Counted from the stretch's first letter, positions 46,914-56,338 are shown. The stretch: 64,000 nt of DNA from Cohnella endophytica (GCF_003628305.1 NZ_RBZM01000004.1:558001-622000); one strand, 5' to 3'. The notes: generated by a model from the sequence alone, not told the origin. Numbers and translations: made by a program.

Positions 46914-48770
46914 TTGAGTAAGCGCTTCTTGAACGGTACGGAATGGACGGCCATGATTATGGCCGGCGCGGAACGTTTATCCGGCAACGTGGACAGGGTC
47001 AATGCCCTGAACGTATTTCCCGTGCCGGATGGCGATACGGGCACGAACATGAATTTGACGATGTCGGCCGGAGTGGCCGAATTAAACCATAAACCGTCGG
47101 ATGAAGTCGGACGGGCGGCGGAAGTGCTGTCCAAAGGCCTTCTGATGGGCGCAAGAGGCAATTCGGGCGTAATTCTGTCCCAATTGTTCCGCGGATTCTC
47201 GCGGGCTGTTACGGGTCAGAAAGAGCTGACGGTGCCATTGTTCGCGAATGCTCTGCAACAAGGTGTTGATACCGCTTACAAGGCGGTCGTTAAACCGGTC
47301 GAAGGTACGATTCTGACCGTTGCAAGGGAGGCTGCGCGCCACGGGCTTACTTCGGCTCGCAGGGTCACCGATTTGACGGAATGGATGCACGACGTACTTG
47401 CGAAAGCGCAGGAGACGCTTGCTCGCACGCAGGAAATGTTACCCGTCTTGAAGCAAGTCGGCGTCGTCGACTCGGGCGGGCAAGGACTCGTTTACTTATA
47501 CGAGGGGTTCGCGGCCTATTTGGGCGGCGGTCAATTCGCGACCGGGGACGTCCCGCAACTCGCGAAGGCTCCGTCGGCTTCCGTTCGCGCGTCTTCGGCG
47601 GCCGCAGCTCCGGCTGTTACGGCTACGCCGGTTCGCAACGCTGGCACGGCGAACGTAACGGCTCAATCTAAGATTACGACGGAAAGCATCGCCTTTCCTT
47701 ACGATATGGAGTTTTTTATCCAACGGGCTTCGAATTCGTCTCCGTTCCCGGAGCGTTCGTTCCGCCAAGCGTTGGAACGGGACGGCGATTCGATCATTTT
47801 GATCGAGGACGATGACATCGTAAAGGTGCACGTACATTCTCGACGTCCGGGAGACGTTATGAATTACGCGCTGACGCATGGGGCGATTACGCACATTCAT
47901 ATCTTGAATATGCAAGAACAGCACAAAGACCTGTTAGCCCAACAAACGGAGTCTCATCCGGTAACGCCGACCTCGATTCCCTTCTTTGGCATTCCCGAGG
48001 CACCGGCTTCGGGAGCGAAGAACGTCGACTACGCACTTCCCGGCGTCGTGAACCTGCCTTCGGTGACAGCCTCACCCGAGAGCGTGCCGAATCCAGACGT
48101 CTACGAAATGGCCGAATATGGCGTCGTAGCCGTTAGCGTGGGAGAAGGGAACGCAGAGCTGTTCCGCAGCCTTGGCGTAGATATCGTTCTATCTGGCGGT
48201 CAGAGCATGAATCCGAGCACGGAGGATTTGCTCGGGGCGATAGCTTCCTTATCCGCTCATCATGTGTTCCTGTTGCCTAACAACCCGAACATTATTATGG
48301 CGGCTAAGCAAGCTGCCGAACTCGCGGAACGACCGGTCACGGTACTGCCTACCCGGACGTTGCCGCAAGGCATGGCGGCGATGCTCGCCTTCCAAGAAAC
48401 GGACGGCGAAGCGGCGAATGCCGAGCGAATGACGAAAGCGTTCGAACGCGTAGTCACCGGGCAAGTGACGCAGGCGGTCAGAGATACGGAGATGGACGGC
48501 TTGCAGATCAGGCAAGGGCATTTCATCGGAATCAAGGATAAGACGATCGTGGCTTCCGCTCCGTCCCAGATCGAAGCGTGCGAGGCGCTCTTGTCGGAGC
48601 TGCTCGTGTCGGGCGGAGAAATCTTGACGATTCTGACCGGCGAAGACGCGGATCCGGATCAGACCGAGGCGTTGGAGACGTGGTTGGCGGAAATCTTCCC
48701 TAACGTGGAAGTCGAAACGCATGAAGGCGGCCAACCGTTGTATACGTACTTGTTCGCGGTCGAACCTTAA
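46914..48770 (+). CDS. fakA: Fatty acid kinase catalytic subunit FakA (YloV)
   Basis: 618 residues, a little longer than usual because of a Ala/Thr/Val-rich linker near residues 220-260. The N-terminal DAK2 kinase domain contains FPVPDGDTGTNMNLTM and MGARGNSGVILSQ; the middle and C-terminal DUF1949/FakA domains follow. It phosphorylates fatty acids bound to FakB (the next gene) to give acyl-phosphate for phospholipid synthesis. The start is TTG at 46914, supported by AAGGGG 9 bp upstream. Confidence 0.93.
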   Translation: MSKRFLNGTEWTAMIMAGAERLSGNVDRVNALNVFPVPDGDTGTNMNLTMSAGVAELNHKPSDEVGRAAEVLSKGLLMGARGNSGVILSQLFRGFSRAVTGQKELTVPLFANALQQGVDTAYKAVVKPVEGTILTVAREAARHGLTSARRVTDLTEWMHDVLAKAQETLARTQEMLPVLKQVGVVDSGGQGLVYLYEGFAAYLGGGQFATGDVPQLAKAPSASVRASSAAAAPAVTATPVRNAGTANVTAQSKITTESIAFPYDMEFFIQRASNSSPFPERSFRQALERDGDSIILIEDDDIVKVHVHSRRPGDVMNYALTHGAITHIHILNMQEQHKDLLAQQTESHPVTPTSIPFFGIPEAPASGAKNVDYALPGVVNLPSVTASPESVPNPDVYEMAEYGVVAVSVGEGNAELFRSLGVDIVLSGGQSMNPSTEDLLGAIASLSAHHVFLLPNNPNIIMAAKQAAELAERPVTVLPTRTLPQGMAAMLAFQETDGEAANAERMTKAFERVVTGQVTQAVRDTEMDGLQIRQGHFIGIKDKTIVASAPSQIEACEALLSELLVSGGEILTILTGEDADPDQTEALETWLAEIFPNVEVETHEGGQPLYTYLFAVEP

Positions 48771-48802
48771 CAACCAATTCAAGCGATGGGAGGGTACGAG
48801 TA

Positions 48803-49657
48803 ATGGCATCGATCGTTCTAGTCACGGATAGCACCGCGGACATACCGCCCGCGACGAGAGAAAAGCTTGGCATCGCGATGGTACCCCTCAAGGTGAACTT
48901 CGGCAACGACAGCTTTCTGGACAACATTACGCTGCAACCGGCCCAGTTTTACGAGAAGCTGACGTCCTTTAATGGGCTGCCGACGACTTCGCAGCCGTCT
49001 CCGGCCGACTATCTGGAGCATTTCAAGCGTCTAACGGAAGAGGGACATTCCGTCATCTCGATCCACCTCTCGGGAGCGCTAAGCGGGACTTATCAGTCGG
49101 CGACGATCGCGCAATCGATGCTCGAAGACGACGCTGACGTTACGGTCATCGATTCCAAATCGGCATCCTACGGGTACGGGCAACTGGTCGTCATCGCCGC
49201 CGAGATGGCACAAGCGGGTGCGTCGAAGGAAGAAATTATCGCGGAAGTAGGGCGCATGCGCGAGGAACTGAGGCTCTTTTTCTTGGTGGACACGCTCGAA
49301 TACTTGCAGAAAGGCGGCCGAATTGGCAAGGCTTCGGCCGTGCTCGGTTCGCTGCTCAACATTAAACCGATCTTATCCATAGATAAAGAGGGAGTCGTCT
49401 TTCCCTACGATAAAGTCAGAGGCCAGAAGCGGGCGATGGCCCGTATCGCGGAGGTTCTGCATGAGGATCTGGGCGATAGGCCGGTCAACCTGACCATTGC
49501 GACGACGCCGGGGTTCACGTCAGGCTCGGCGGAAATCACCGAGCTATTGAAGCAGCAATTGAACGTTCGAACATTCAACGAGACGGATATCGGCCCGGTC
49601 ATAGGTACGCATGCGGGTCCGGGAACAATCGGATTGTTCGTTTTCCCCGAGAGGTAG
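48803..49657 (+). CDS. fakB: DegV-family fatty acid binding protein (FakB)
   Basis: 284 residues. DegV signatures are visible: IVLVTDSTADIP at the N-terminus, LPTTSQPSPADY, SGALSGTYQSA (the Thr-Ser fatty-acid carboxylate site) and EYLQKGGRIGKASA. It presents fatty acids to FakA. Located 32 bp after fakA, with GGGAGGG before the ATG. Confidence 0.92.
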   Translation: MASIVLVTDSTADIPPATREKLGIAMVPLKVNFGNDSFLDNITLQPAQFYEKLTSFNGLPTTSQPSPADYLEHFKRLTEEGHSVISIHLSGALSGTYQSATIAQSMLEDDADVTVIDSKSASYGYGQLVVIAAEMAQAGASKEEIIAEVGRMREELRLFFLVDTLEYLQKGGRIGKASAVLGSLLNIKPILSIDKEGVVFPYDKVRGQKRAMARIAEVLHEDLGDRPVNLTIATTPGFTSGSAEITELLKQQLNVRTFNETDIGPVIGTHAGPGTIGLFVFPER

Positions 49658-49661
49658 TCCA

Positions 49662-51719
49662 ATGTCGGCACAAATACGATTGTTTCAACTGCCATTGACC
49701 AAGATTCAAGGCGTGGGCCCTCAGAAAGCGGAGGAGCTCCACGCCTTAGGCATTTTATCGGTCGGACACTTGATCGAATATTATCCTTTTCGTTACGAGG
49801 ATTATCGGATACGCGACATAAGCGAAGTGAAGGACGGGGAACGCATTACCGTTCAGGGTACGATCGCCTCGATGCCTTACTTGCAGCGGTACGGAGGTAA
49901 ATCGCGGTTAATCAGCCGCGTCACTGTCGGCTCGACGCTTGTTACCGCGGTGTGGTTCAATCGCACGTTCCTCAAGGATCAACTCACGATCGGCCGCGAG
50001 ATTACGTTGACGGGAAAATGGGATCAACGTAGGCGGCACCTTACGGTGGCGGACTCCGAATTTCCCGATCGCGGCGCGGCGAAGACGGGCACGCTTCAAC
50101 CGGTTTACTCGGTTGGCGGAAGCATCACGCAGTCGACGATTCGCAAGCTGATCGAACGCGCGATGACGCAGTTCGGCGAGCATATTCCCGAGATTCTGCC
50201 CGAGGAGCTTCTTCAGCGGCATGCGCTGATTCCCCGGAGGGAAGCGATCGCGCGCATCCACCATCCCGAGAATACTCGGGAAGGGCAGGAAGCTAGACGC
50301 AGAATGGTGTACGAGGAGCTTTTCTTGTTCCAATTGAAGCTCCAAGCTTATCGCGCGATGCATATGAAACAGCCTGACGGCATCGTTCATCCCGTCAACA
50401 ACGACGAAATTCGCCAGTTCGTAGGTGCGCTGCCATTCGAGCTGACGAATTCGCAGAAGCAAGTCATCAATGAAATCTTGCACGATATGAAGCAACCCTT
50501 CGCGATGAATCGATTGCTGCAAGGGGATGTCGGCGCGGGCAAAACCGTCGTAGCCGCCGTTAGTCTGTACGCGACGATAAGAGCGGGCCATCAAGGGGCG
50601 ATTATGGTACCGACGGAAATATTGGCGGAGCAGCATGCAAGGTCTCTCGGGAAGCTGTTCGAACCGTACGGCATCCAAGTGGGATTGTTGACGGGGAGTT
50701 TAACCGACCGCAAACGGAGGGATTTGATCGCTTCGTTGCAGATGGGGCTTCTGGATATCGTCGTCGGCACTCACGCGCTCATTCAAGAGGACGTTTTCTT
50801 CAGAAGTCTTGGACTTGTCGTCATGGACGAGCAGCATCGTTTCGGCGTTAATCAACGGAGCATTTTGCGCCGGAAGGGGATGAACCCGGACGTGTTGACG
50901 ATGACGGCCACGCCGATCCCGCGCACGCTTGCGATTACCGTGTTCGGCGATATGGACGTGTCGACGATTCGCGAACGCCCGAAAGGGCGCAAGCCGATCA
51001 AGACGTACTCGGTTAAGCATGGAATGATGGATCGCGTGCTCGGTTTTATTCGTAAGGAAGCGGAGCAGGGAAGGCAGACGTTCTTTATTTGTCCTTTGAT
51101 CGAAGAATCCGAGAAGCTTGACGTTCAGAACGCGATCGATCTGCATGTGCAGCTCACTCAGGCGCTGCCGGACATGACGATCGGGTTGTTGCACGGCCGG
51201 ATGTCCGCCGCCGAGAAAGAGGCGACGATGGCGTTATTCGCTGCCGGAGAAACGACCGTGCTCGTCTCCACGACGGTAATCGAGGTCGGAGTCGACGTGC
51301 CGAACGCCACGCTGATGATCGTCATGGATGCCGACCGGTTCGGTTTATCGCAACTCCACCAGCTCAGAGGCAGGGTCGGACGCGGCGAGCACCAGTCCTA
51401 CTGCATCCTTATCGCGGATCCGAAGTCGGAGAACGGACAAGAGAGAATGCGGGCGATGACAGATACCGACGACGGTTTCGAGATTTCGCGGCGAGACTTG
51501 GAGATTCGGGGGCCGGGAGAATTTTTCGGAACGAAGCAGAGCGGGATGCCGGAGTTCCGGCTGGCGAACTTGCTTAACGATTTCGAAGTGCTCGAGCAGG
51601 CGAGAGACGACGCGGCGGAATTGACGGCCAGCGAGCCGTTCTGGTCGTCTCAGCAGTACGCGGGACTTAGGGATTTTCTCGCGCGAGAAGCCAAACAGCA
51701 CGCGGAACCGCTCGATTAA
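49662..51719 (+). CDS. recG: ATP-dependent DNA helicase RecG
   Basis: 685 residues from the ATG at 49662, 4 bp after the fakB stop. A wedge OB domain (residues 1-160) precedes the helicase core with Walker A GDVGAGKTVVA near residue 290, DEQHRFGV, TATPIPRTL, and the RecG tail QLRGRVGRGEHQSYC...GPGEFFGTKQSG. It reverses stalled forks and branch-migrates Holliday junctions. Upstream in-frame codons from 49611 overlap fakB and are unlikely. Confidence 0.97.
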   Translation: MSAQIRLFQLPLTKIQGVGPQKAEELHALGILSVGHLIEYYPFRYEDYRIRDISEVKDGERITVQGTIASMPYLQRYGGKSRLISRVTVGSTLVTAVWFNRTFLKDQLTIGREITLTGKWDQRRRHLTVADSEFPDRGAAKTGTLQPVYSVGGSITQSTIRKLIERAMTQFGEHIPEILPEELLQRHALIPRREAIARIHHPENTREGQEARRRMVYEELFLFQLKLQAYRAMHMKQPDGIVHPVNNDEIRQFVGALPFELTNSQKQVINEILHDMKQPFAMNRLLQGDVGAGKTVVAAVSLYATIRAGHQGAIMVPTEILAEQHARSLGKLFEPYGIQVGLLTGSLTDRKRRDLIASLQMGLLDIVVGTHALIQEDVFFRSLGLVVMDEQHRFGVNQRSILRRKGMNPDVLTMTATPIPRTLAITVFGDMDVSTIRERPKGRKPIKTYSVKHGMMDRVLGFIRKEAEQGRQTFFICPLIEESEKLDVQNAIDLHVQLTQALPDMTIGLLHGRMSAAEKEATMALFAAGETTVLVSTTVIEVGVDVPNATLMIVMDADRFGLSQLHQLRGRVGRGEHQSYCILIADPKSENGQERMRAMTDTDDGFEISRRDLEIRGPGEFFGTKQSGMPEFRLANLLNDFEVLEQARDDAAELTASEPFWSSQQYAGLRDFLAREAKQHAEPLD

Positions 51720-51829
51720 GCAAGCGCGATGCGCGACGCGGAGCGGAGTTGGGCGCTTCTTCTTGTCATTCCGGATACGCAGGCGGCATATGATGTACCG
51801 AATAGCGGCCGGAAGGAGCGTGATTCTCT

Positions 51830-52123
51830 TTGAGCCCAAGCTGGCAAAACTTCGGTATCAAGGCGGAATTCGTAGAGCGCGTAAAAGTGAAAATGAAAAA
51901 TCCGGCGACCAAAGAAAAAATCAAAGGTCTGCTTGAGGGCGTAACGAAATACGATCTTCAAGATCGGACCAAAGTACGTCGTTGGGTAAAAACGTTCGCC
52001 AAAATCTTGAACGAACCGGTAACGGAAACGCAAGAGGATCAACTCGTCAACTTCATCATCGCGCAGAAAATCGACCCGAATAACATGCTGCATCTGATTA
52101 AGCTATATACGATGTTCAGATAG
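51830..52123 (+). CDS. Stage VI sporulation protein F-like
   Basis: 97 residues, basic and helical. The stretch TKVRRWVKTFAKILNEPVTETQEDQ resembles the core of SpoVIF (YjcC), a forespore protein needed for coat assembly in Bacillus. The start is TTG at 51830 with GGAAGGAG 11 bp upstream. It lies alone between recG and the thiamine transport operon. Assignment is by pattern resemblance and is less certain than its neighbours. Confidence 0.65.
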   Translation: MSPSWQNFGIKAEFVERVKVKMKNPATKEKIKGLLEGVTKYDLQDRTKVRRWVKTFAKILNEPVTETQEDQLVNFIIAQKIDPNNMLHLIKLYTMFR

Positions 52124-52207
52124 GCGAATTGAAGGCGAATCGAGACCGTCGCCCGGATCCATCCGGGCGAAGAGGAGAAAAAAGTGCTGCGAGATTTGTT
52201 CGTAGCA

Positions 52208-52235
52208 TAGACAACCGCGGATGCTTTGTTATAAT
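52208..52235 (+). promoter_or_regulatory. Promoter of the thiamine riboswitch operon
   Basis: TAGACA (52208-52213) and consensus TATAAT (52230-52235) are 16 bp apart, about 35 bp before the riboswitch. Confidence 0.75.
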
Positions 52236-52272
52236 AAGGGAAGTGTGAAGCGGGTAACCTGCAATTGAATAA

Positions 52273-52374
52273 GCCCCGGGGGAGCTGGAGCAAGGCCGGC
52301 TGAGAGTGCATCCCATTAAAGATGCAGACCCTTATAACCTGATCTGGTTAGTACCAGCGTAGGAAGGTGGGAGC
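52273..52374 (+). promoter_or_regulatory. TPP riboswitch (THI element)
   Basis: The conserved THI-box blocks are all present in order: GGGGGAGC, GGCTGAGAG, ACCCTTATAACCTGAT, CTGGTTAGTACCAGCGTAGG and AAGGTGG. It senses thiamine pyrophosphate. The terminator at 52414 suggests premature termination when TPP is bound. Confidence 0.96.
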
Positions 52375-52413
52375 ACGACGGATAGCCGTCGTGTCGTTCG
52401 TCCGTATATTTAG

Positions 52414-52446
52414 GACGCCCTCCGGAATCGGGGGGCGTTTTTTGAT
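52414..52446 (+). terminator. Riboswitch expression-platform terminator
   Basis: GACGCCCTCCG pairs with GGGGGGCGTT around a short loop and is followed by six T. It lies about 50 bp before the thiY-like start. Confidence 0.82.
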
Positions 52447-52495
52447 AGCTTGGAACCCCTTCGCATCCATATCGGAAGTTGAGAGGGAGAGTAAG

Positions 52496-53536
52496 ATGAA
52501 GAAAAGGAACAAAACGGTTAAAGGTTTGGCATTAACGCTGCTCGCGGGTTTGCTGTTGGCGGGCTGCGGGAACAAGGAGGCTTCGAACGCTTCCGGCCAG
52601 TCGTCCCAGCCGGCAAGCGCATCGGCTTCCGCCGGAGCACTACAGGAAGTAACGTTGGTGCTGGACTGGACGCCGAATACGAACCATACGGGTCTTTACG
52701 TGGCGAGAGACATGGGGTTGTGGGAAAAACACGGACTCAAGGTTAACTTGATCCAGCCGCCGGAAGCGGGCGCGAGCGCGCTGGTGGCGAACAATACGGC
52801 CGAATTCGGAGTGGGCGCCCAGGAAAGCATGATTCTGGCCAGGGAACAGGGCTTGCCTCTCGTGTCCATCGCGCCGATTATTCAGCATAATACTTCCGGA
52901 TTCGCGTCTCCGGTTGACAGGAACATTAAGGAACCGAAGGATTTCGAAGGCAAATCTTATGGTGGATGGGGTTCTCCTGCCGAGCAAGCCGTTATCGAAT
53001 CCATGATGAACGTACAGAAAGCCAACGTTAGCAAAGTCAATTTCGTCAGCGCCGGCACGGCTGACTTCTTTACCGCGGTGAAGAAGGGGATCGACTTCGA
53101 ATGGATTTTCTACGGTTGGACGGGAATCGAGGCGGAGCTTCGCAAGGAACCCGTGAACATGGTGTATCTGACCGATTACAGCAAACAATTGGACTATTAT
53201 ACGCCGTTGCTGTTAACGAACGAGAAGATGATCAAGGATAAGCCGGATATCGTTCGCGCATTCTTGGCCGGCGCATCGGAAGGCTATAACTATGCGATCG
53301 AACATCCGGATGAGGCGGCTGAAGTATTGATCAAGGCGGAGCCGGAAATCAACGCGGATCTCGTCAAGGCGAGCCAGAAGTGGCTGAGCCCCAAATACAA
53401 GGATGATGCTCCCCGGTGGGGCGAACAGAAGCGGGAAGTGTGGTCCGGCTACGGAGATTGGTTAAAGCAGAACGGTTTGATGAAAAAAGATTTGAATTAC
53501 GACGATATGTTCACGACGGAATTTTTGCCGAAATAA
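52496..53536 (+). CDS. thiY: ABC transporter substrate-binding lipoprotein for thiamine precursor
   Basis: 346 residues from the ATG at 52496 (AGGGAG upstream); in-frame codons from 52367 lie inside the riboswitch. A lipoprotein signal ends in LLLAGC near residue 23, so the mature protein is anchored outside the membrane. The body is an NMT1/THI5-like binding protein (TLVLDWTPNTNHTGLYVARDMG, WEKHGLKVNL). Members of this family bind formylaminopyrimidine or HMP. The TPP riboswitch and the thiX/thiZ genes that follow fit this role. Confidence 0.93.
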   Translation: MKKRNKTVKGLALTLLAGLLLAGCGNKEASNASGQSSQPASASASAGALQEVTLVLDWTPNTNHTGLYVARDMGLWEKHGLKVNLIQPPEAGASALVANNTAEFGVGAQESMILAREQGLPLVSIAPIIQHNTSGFASPVDRNIKEPKDFEGKSYGGWGSPAEQAVIESMMNVQKANVSKVNFVSAGTADFFTAVKKGIDFEWIFYGWTGIEAELRKEPVNMVYLTDYSKQLDYYTPLLLTNEKMIKDKPDIVRAFLAGASEGYNYAIEHPDEAAEVLIKAEPEINADLVKASQKWLSPKYKDDAPRWGEQKREVWSGYGDWLKQNGLMKKDLNYDDMFTTEFLPK

Positions 53537-53572
53537 TAACCTACGATAGGAACAAAAGGAGAGGCGATAATT

Positions 53573-53875
53573 ATGGCTCAAGCGCTGCTAAGCATTCAAA
53601 TTTTACCGAAGGTGAATCCCGGGGAAGACGTTATTCCTTATGTTGACCGGGCGATCGAGATCATCAAGGAATCCGGCGTTGCTTATCGCGTCGGTCCGCT
53701 GGAGACGACGATGGAGGGGGATCTTGACCAATTGATCGATATCGTCAAAAAGATGAACGATGCGATGTTCGAGCGAGGCAGCCCGTCCGTCATGTCGCAG
53801 ATCAAACTAGTCGTCGATTCGAAACAAAACGCGTCGATCGCGCGGCAGCTGCAAAAATATCCAGATGGGCAATAG
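53573..53875 (+). CDS. Thiamine-binding protein (DUF77/MTH1187-like)
   Basis: 100 residues, with QALLSIQILPKVNPGEDVIPYVDRAIEIIKESGV and GPLETTMEGDLDQLIDIVKKMN, the ferredoxin-like fold of the thiamine-binding YkoF/MTH1187 family. Its cytosolic role is not settled. It sits between the binding protein and the permease, and the last 11 bp overlap the permease gene. Confidence 0.85.
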   Translation: MAQALLSIQILPKVNPGEDVIPYVDRAIEIIKESGVAYRVGPLETTMEGDLDQLIDIVKKMNDAMFERGSPSVMSQIKLVVDSKQNASIARQLQKYPDGQ

Positions 53876-54650
53876 AACGGTAAGAACGGTAGCGTTGCCG
53901 GTCGTTACCCTCATTGTGTTTCTTGGGCTATGGCAAACGATATGCGTCGGATTCGGGATCGAAACGTATACGCTCCCTACGCCTTGGAATATCGCGTTGT
54001 CCATGTACGAAGATTCGGCCTTGCTCTGGAAGCACGTGCTGGCCACCGCGTATCTGGCGATCGTCGGCCTCGGGCTCGGACTTGTCGTGGCGATCGTCGT
54101 GGCGATCGTTCTGCACGTCGTTCCCTTGTTGCGGGAAGCCTTCTCGCCGCTGCTCGTTCTTTCACAGAACGTGCCGCTGATCGCGCTCGGGCCGCTATTG
54201 ATGATCTGGTTCGGTTTCGGTTGGACGCCTAAGCTAATATTGCTTGTGCTTGTTTGCTTTTTTCCGATCGCCTTATCGATTCTCGTCGGACTGAGCCAGG
54301 CGGAGCCACAACTCAGAGAGTACTTGGGCATGATCGGGGCTTCCCGCTGGGAACGGTTGAAACGATTGGAATTTCCGGCGTCTCTGCCTTATTTATTTTC
54401 CGGATTGCGTATTGCATGTACTTATGTCGTCTCTTCGGCGATCGTCGCGGAATGGCTCGGGGCAAACAAAGGCATCGGATATTACTTGAAGTTTAAATCC
54501 AACGGATTCAATCAACCGGGCGTCTTCGGCTCCATCGTCTGCGTCGTGGCGCTAAGCCTTGTATTCTATTATGCCGCGGTTATCGCGGAGCGGCTCGTCA
54601 TTCGTTGGCGTCCGCGATCGCAGGGCGAGTGGAAGGGGGCTTCCAAATGA
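53865..54650 (+). CDS. thiX: ABC transporter permease, ThiX-like
   Basis: 261 residues with about six membrane segments. The ATPase-contact loop is EYLGMIGASRWERLKRLEFPASLPYLFSGL, the EAA motif of the BPD permease family, and SQNVPLIALGPLLMIWFGFG precedes it. It should move thiamine precursor with ThiZ and ThiY. The start overlaps the upstream gene by 11 bp. Confidence 0.93.
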   Translation: MGNRTVRTVALPVVTLIVFLGLWQTICVGFGIETYTLPTPWNIALSMYEDSALLWKHVLATAYLAIVGLGLGLVVAIVVAIVLHVVPLLREAFSPLLVLSQNVPLIALGPLLMIWFGFGWTPKLILLVLVCFFPIALSILVGLSQAEPQLREYLGMIGASRWERLKRLEFPASLPYLFSGLRIACTYVVSSAIVAEWLGANKGIGYYLKFKSNGFNQPGVFGSIVCVVALSLVFYYAAVIAERLVIRWRPRSQGEWKGASK

Positions 54651-55441
54651 ATCCGTCGAATAACGGGAATAATCCGATGCTGGAGCTTAGGAACATCTCG
54701 AAGGCTTATAGGCGGGGCAAAGAGACCGTTCCGGTCTTGAACGATATCTCGATCCGGGTAAACGCTGGGGAATTCGTGAGCTTGATCGGACCGTCGGGAA
54801 GCGGGAAGTCGACCTTGTTCAGGTTGATCGGCGGCGTCGAACGGCCGGATGGCGGCCGGATCAACATCGACGGCAACGACGTGACCGGCAAAAGAGGGTT
54901 AATCAGTTACATGCCTCAGCAAGCGGCGTTGTTCCCTTGGCTGTCGGTGGCGGACAATATTTCCTCGGCGCTCGTTACGGCGGGAACTTCGAAGAAGGAA
55001 GCGAAGGAGCAAGCGGTGGCTTGGCTCGATCGCATCCATCTCGGGGGCGTCGCGAAGGAATACCCGCATTTGTTATCCGGGGGCATGCAGCAGAGGGTTT
55101 CGTTCTTGCGGGCGCTGCTCATGCGACGGAACGTAATGTGTCTAGACGAGCCGTTCGCGGCGCTAGATGCCTTGACCCGGGCGGAAATGCAGCGCTGGCT
55201 TCTGGATCTATGGGAAGCGGACAGGAGATCGGTGTTGTTCGTAACCCATAGCATCGAGGAAGCTTTGATGCTCTCGGATCGCATCTACGTGTTATCGCCG
55301 GCTCCGGCAACCGTGTTGAGAGAACTTGATGTTCCGTTCGAACGTCCTCGCAGGGCGGAAGTATGGACGGATCCGGCTTTCGTCACTCTTAAGCGAGACG
55401 TATTGGAATTGTTAGGAGAAAGTCATTCGTCTCGCGCGTAA
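54647..55441 (+). CDS. thiZ: ABC transporter ATP-binding protein, ThiZ-like
   Basis: 264 residues from the ATG at 54647, overlapping the permease stop by 4 bp. Walker A GPSGSGKSTLFRLIGG near residue 44, Q-loop MPQQAALFPW, signature LSGGMQQR, Walker B VMCLDEPFAALDALT and the H-loop FVTHSIEEAL are intact. It energises ThiXY transport. Last gene of the riboswitch operon; no clear terminator was found. Confidence 0.94.
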   Translation: MNPSNNGNNPMLELRNISKAYRRGKETVPVLNDISIRVNAGEFVSLIGPSGSGKSTLFRLIGGVERPDGGRINIDGNDVTGKRGLISYMPQQAALFPWLSVADNISSALVTAGTSKKEAKEQAVAWLDRIHLGGVAKEYPHLLSGGMQQRVSFLRALLMRRNVMCLDEPFAALDALTRAEMQRWLLDLWEADRRSVLFVTHSIEEALMLSDRIYVLSPAPATVLRELDVPFERPRRAEVWTDPAFVTLKRDVLELLGESHSSRA

Positions 55442-55466
55442 CGTCATGATTCTCGGATGATATCCA

Positions 55467-55475
55467 TGGTATAAT
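55467..55475 (+). promoter_or_regulatory. Extended -10 promoter
   Basis: TGGTATAAT is a perfect extended -10 (TGnTATAAT); no good -35 is seen. It lies about 30 bp before the micro-ORF at 55507. Confidence 0.6.
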
Positions 55476-55506
55476 GGGATCAAACGGATCCGGAGGATTG
55501 GCGAAA

Positions 55507-55587
55507 ATGAACGAATGGCAATACGACCGTTACGGACAAGCCGCATTCATTAGTACGGACGGAGTAGCCGTGCGGATGGTTGGATAA
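55507..55587 (+). CDS. Putative 26-residue microprotein
   Basis: Starts MNEWQYDRYGQAAF and ends AVRMVG. An extended -10 promoter and GGAGG 10 bp before the ATG support translation. It may be an intact microprotein or the surviving N-terminus of a longer protein that was cut by later events; the next about 130 bp code nothing convincing before a terminator at 55715. No family recognised. Confidence 0.45.
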   Translation: MNEWQYDRYGQAAFISTDGVAVRMVG

Positions 55588-55714
55588 AGGGGTGCTAAGA
55601 GATCGTTCAGGAGGCGTTGTCGCCTTCTCGCGGTCGAGTAGCGCCTCTTTGTCATCGAGACCGGAAACCACCATGTTGAGGATAACTTGCACGAGCAGCG
55701 GTCGTCCAAAACGG

Positions 55715-55757
55715 AAAAATGGTGGCGCAGGAAAGTTATCTGCACCACCATTTTTCC
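55715..55757. terminator. Bidirectional terminator
   Basis: AAAAATGGTGG and CCACCATTTTT form the core of a long imperfect stem. It separates the micro-ORF from the convergent secreted-protein gene. Confidence 0.85.
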
Positions 55758-55770
55758 TTGCTAGCTTATC

Positions 55771-55983
55771 TTAGCGATCGACAAAGAGGTTATCTTTTTT
55801 AGTGTGATTCGGGTTCGTTCTTTTGTAAGACTTTACGTGAGTACCGTTTTTCTTCGTATAACTTTTGACATTATGCGTGGGCCCGTGATGAGGATTATAC
55901 ACTTTTTTGGCATCTGCCACCGGGATGGCAAGAACGAATACGGCCATAAGTACGATGAATAATGATGTTAGGCTCTTTTTCAA
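55771..55983 (-). CDS. Small secreted basic protein
   Basis: 70 residues. A signal peptide (MKKSLTSLFIVLMAVFVLA, cleavage near ADA-KK) leaves a mature peptide of about 45 residues, rich in Lys, His, Asn and Thr. It contains the motif KSYTKKNGTHVKSYKRTNPN, like the VxxYxRKDGTxVxxYxRTxPN repeats found in many secreted bacterial proteins of unknown function. It is preceded by a GGAGAT-type ribosome site and shares the terminator at 55715. Confidence 0.75.
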   Translation of the reverse strand: MKKSLTSLFIVLMAVFVLAIPVADAKKVYNPHHGPTHNVKSYTKKNGTHVKSYKRTNPNHTKKDNLFVDR

Positions 55984-56197
55984 TTTATTATCTCCTTAAA
56001 GATCGTTTCATAAAGCGAAGTTGGATCATTCCGACAGCGTAAAATTCTTAGCTTTTCCAATAGTTTACACTAACGACGAGAGGAAGGATAGAAGAAACGA
56101 CAAAACCGGCAACGAAATATCGACGCGTTAGGGCTAGAAAAATAAGTCGACCCCCGTCTAGTGACGAGGGCCTTCAGGGGAGAGGAGAATAATAATA

Positions 56198-56338
56198 CTA
56201 TTTTGACTTCCTATGAGCTGGAACAGGCGGCGTAGGAGGTATTGCCGGTGCTGTTGGCGGAATTGGAGGGACCGGCGGGATCGGCGGAATAAAAGGAGTT
56301 GGAGGCAAAAACTGGGGGAAGTCCGGAAATAACGCCAT
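56198..56338 (-). CDS. Proline-rich small protein
   Basis: 46 residues starting MALFPDFPQFLPPTPFIPP, with a PPxPP pattern repeated through the chain and a basic end (AHRKSK). About 40% of residues are proline, which suggests an extended, coat- or surface-associated peptide. GGAGGGAGGA lies about 10 bp before the ATG. A longer overlapping frame on the same strand (56158-56589) has no ribosome site or family match and was left out. Confidence 0.6.
   Translation of the reverse strand: MALFPDFPQFLPPTPFIPPIPPVPPIPPTAPAIPPTPPVPAHRKSK

Noticed and set aside
55480-55751. Two minus-strand ORFs that could be transposase remnants
   Set aside because: QVILNMVVSGLDD is suggestive, but the frames are short, overlap each other and match no family with confidence.
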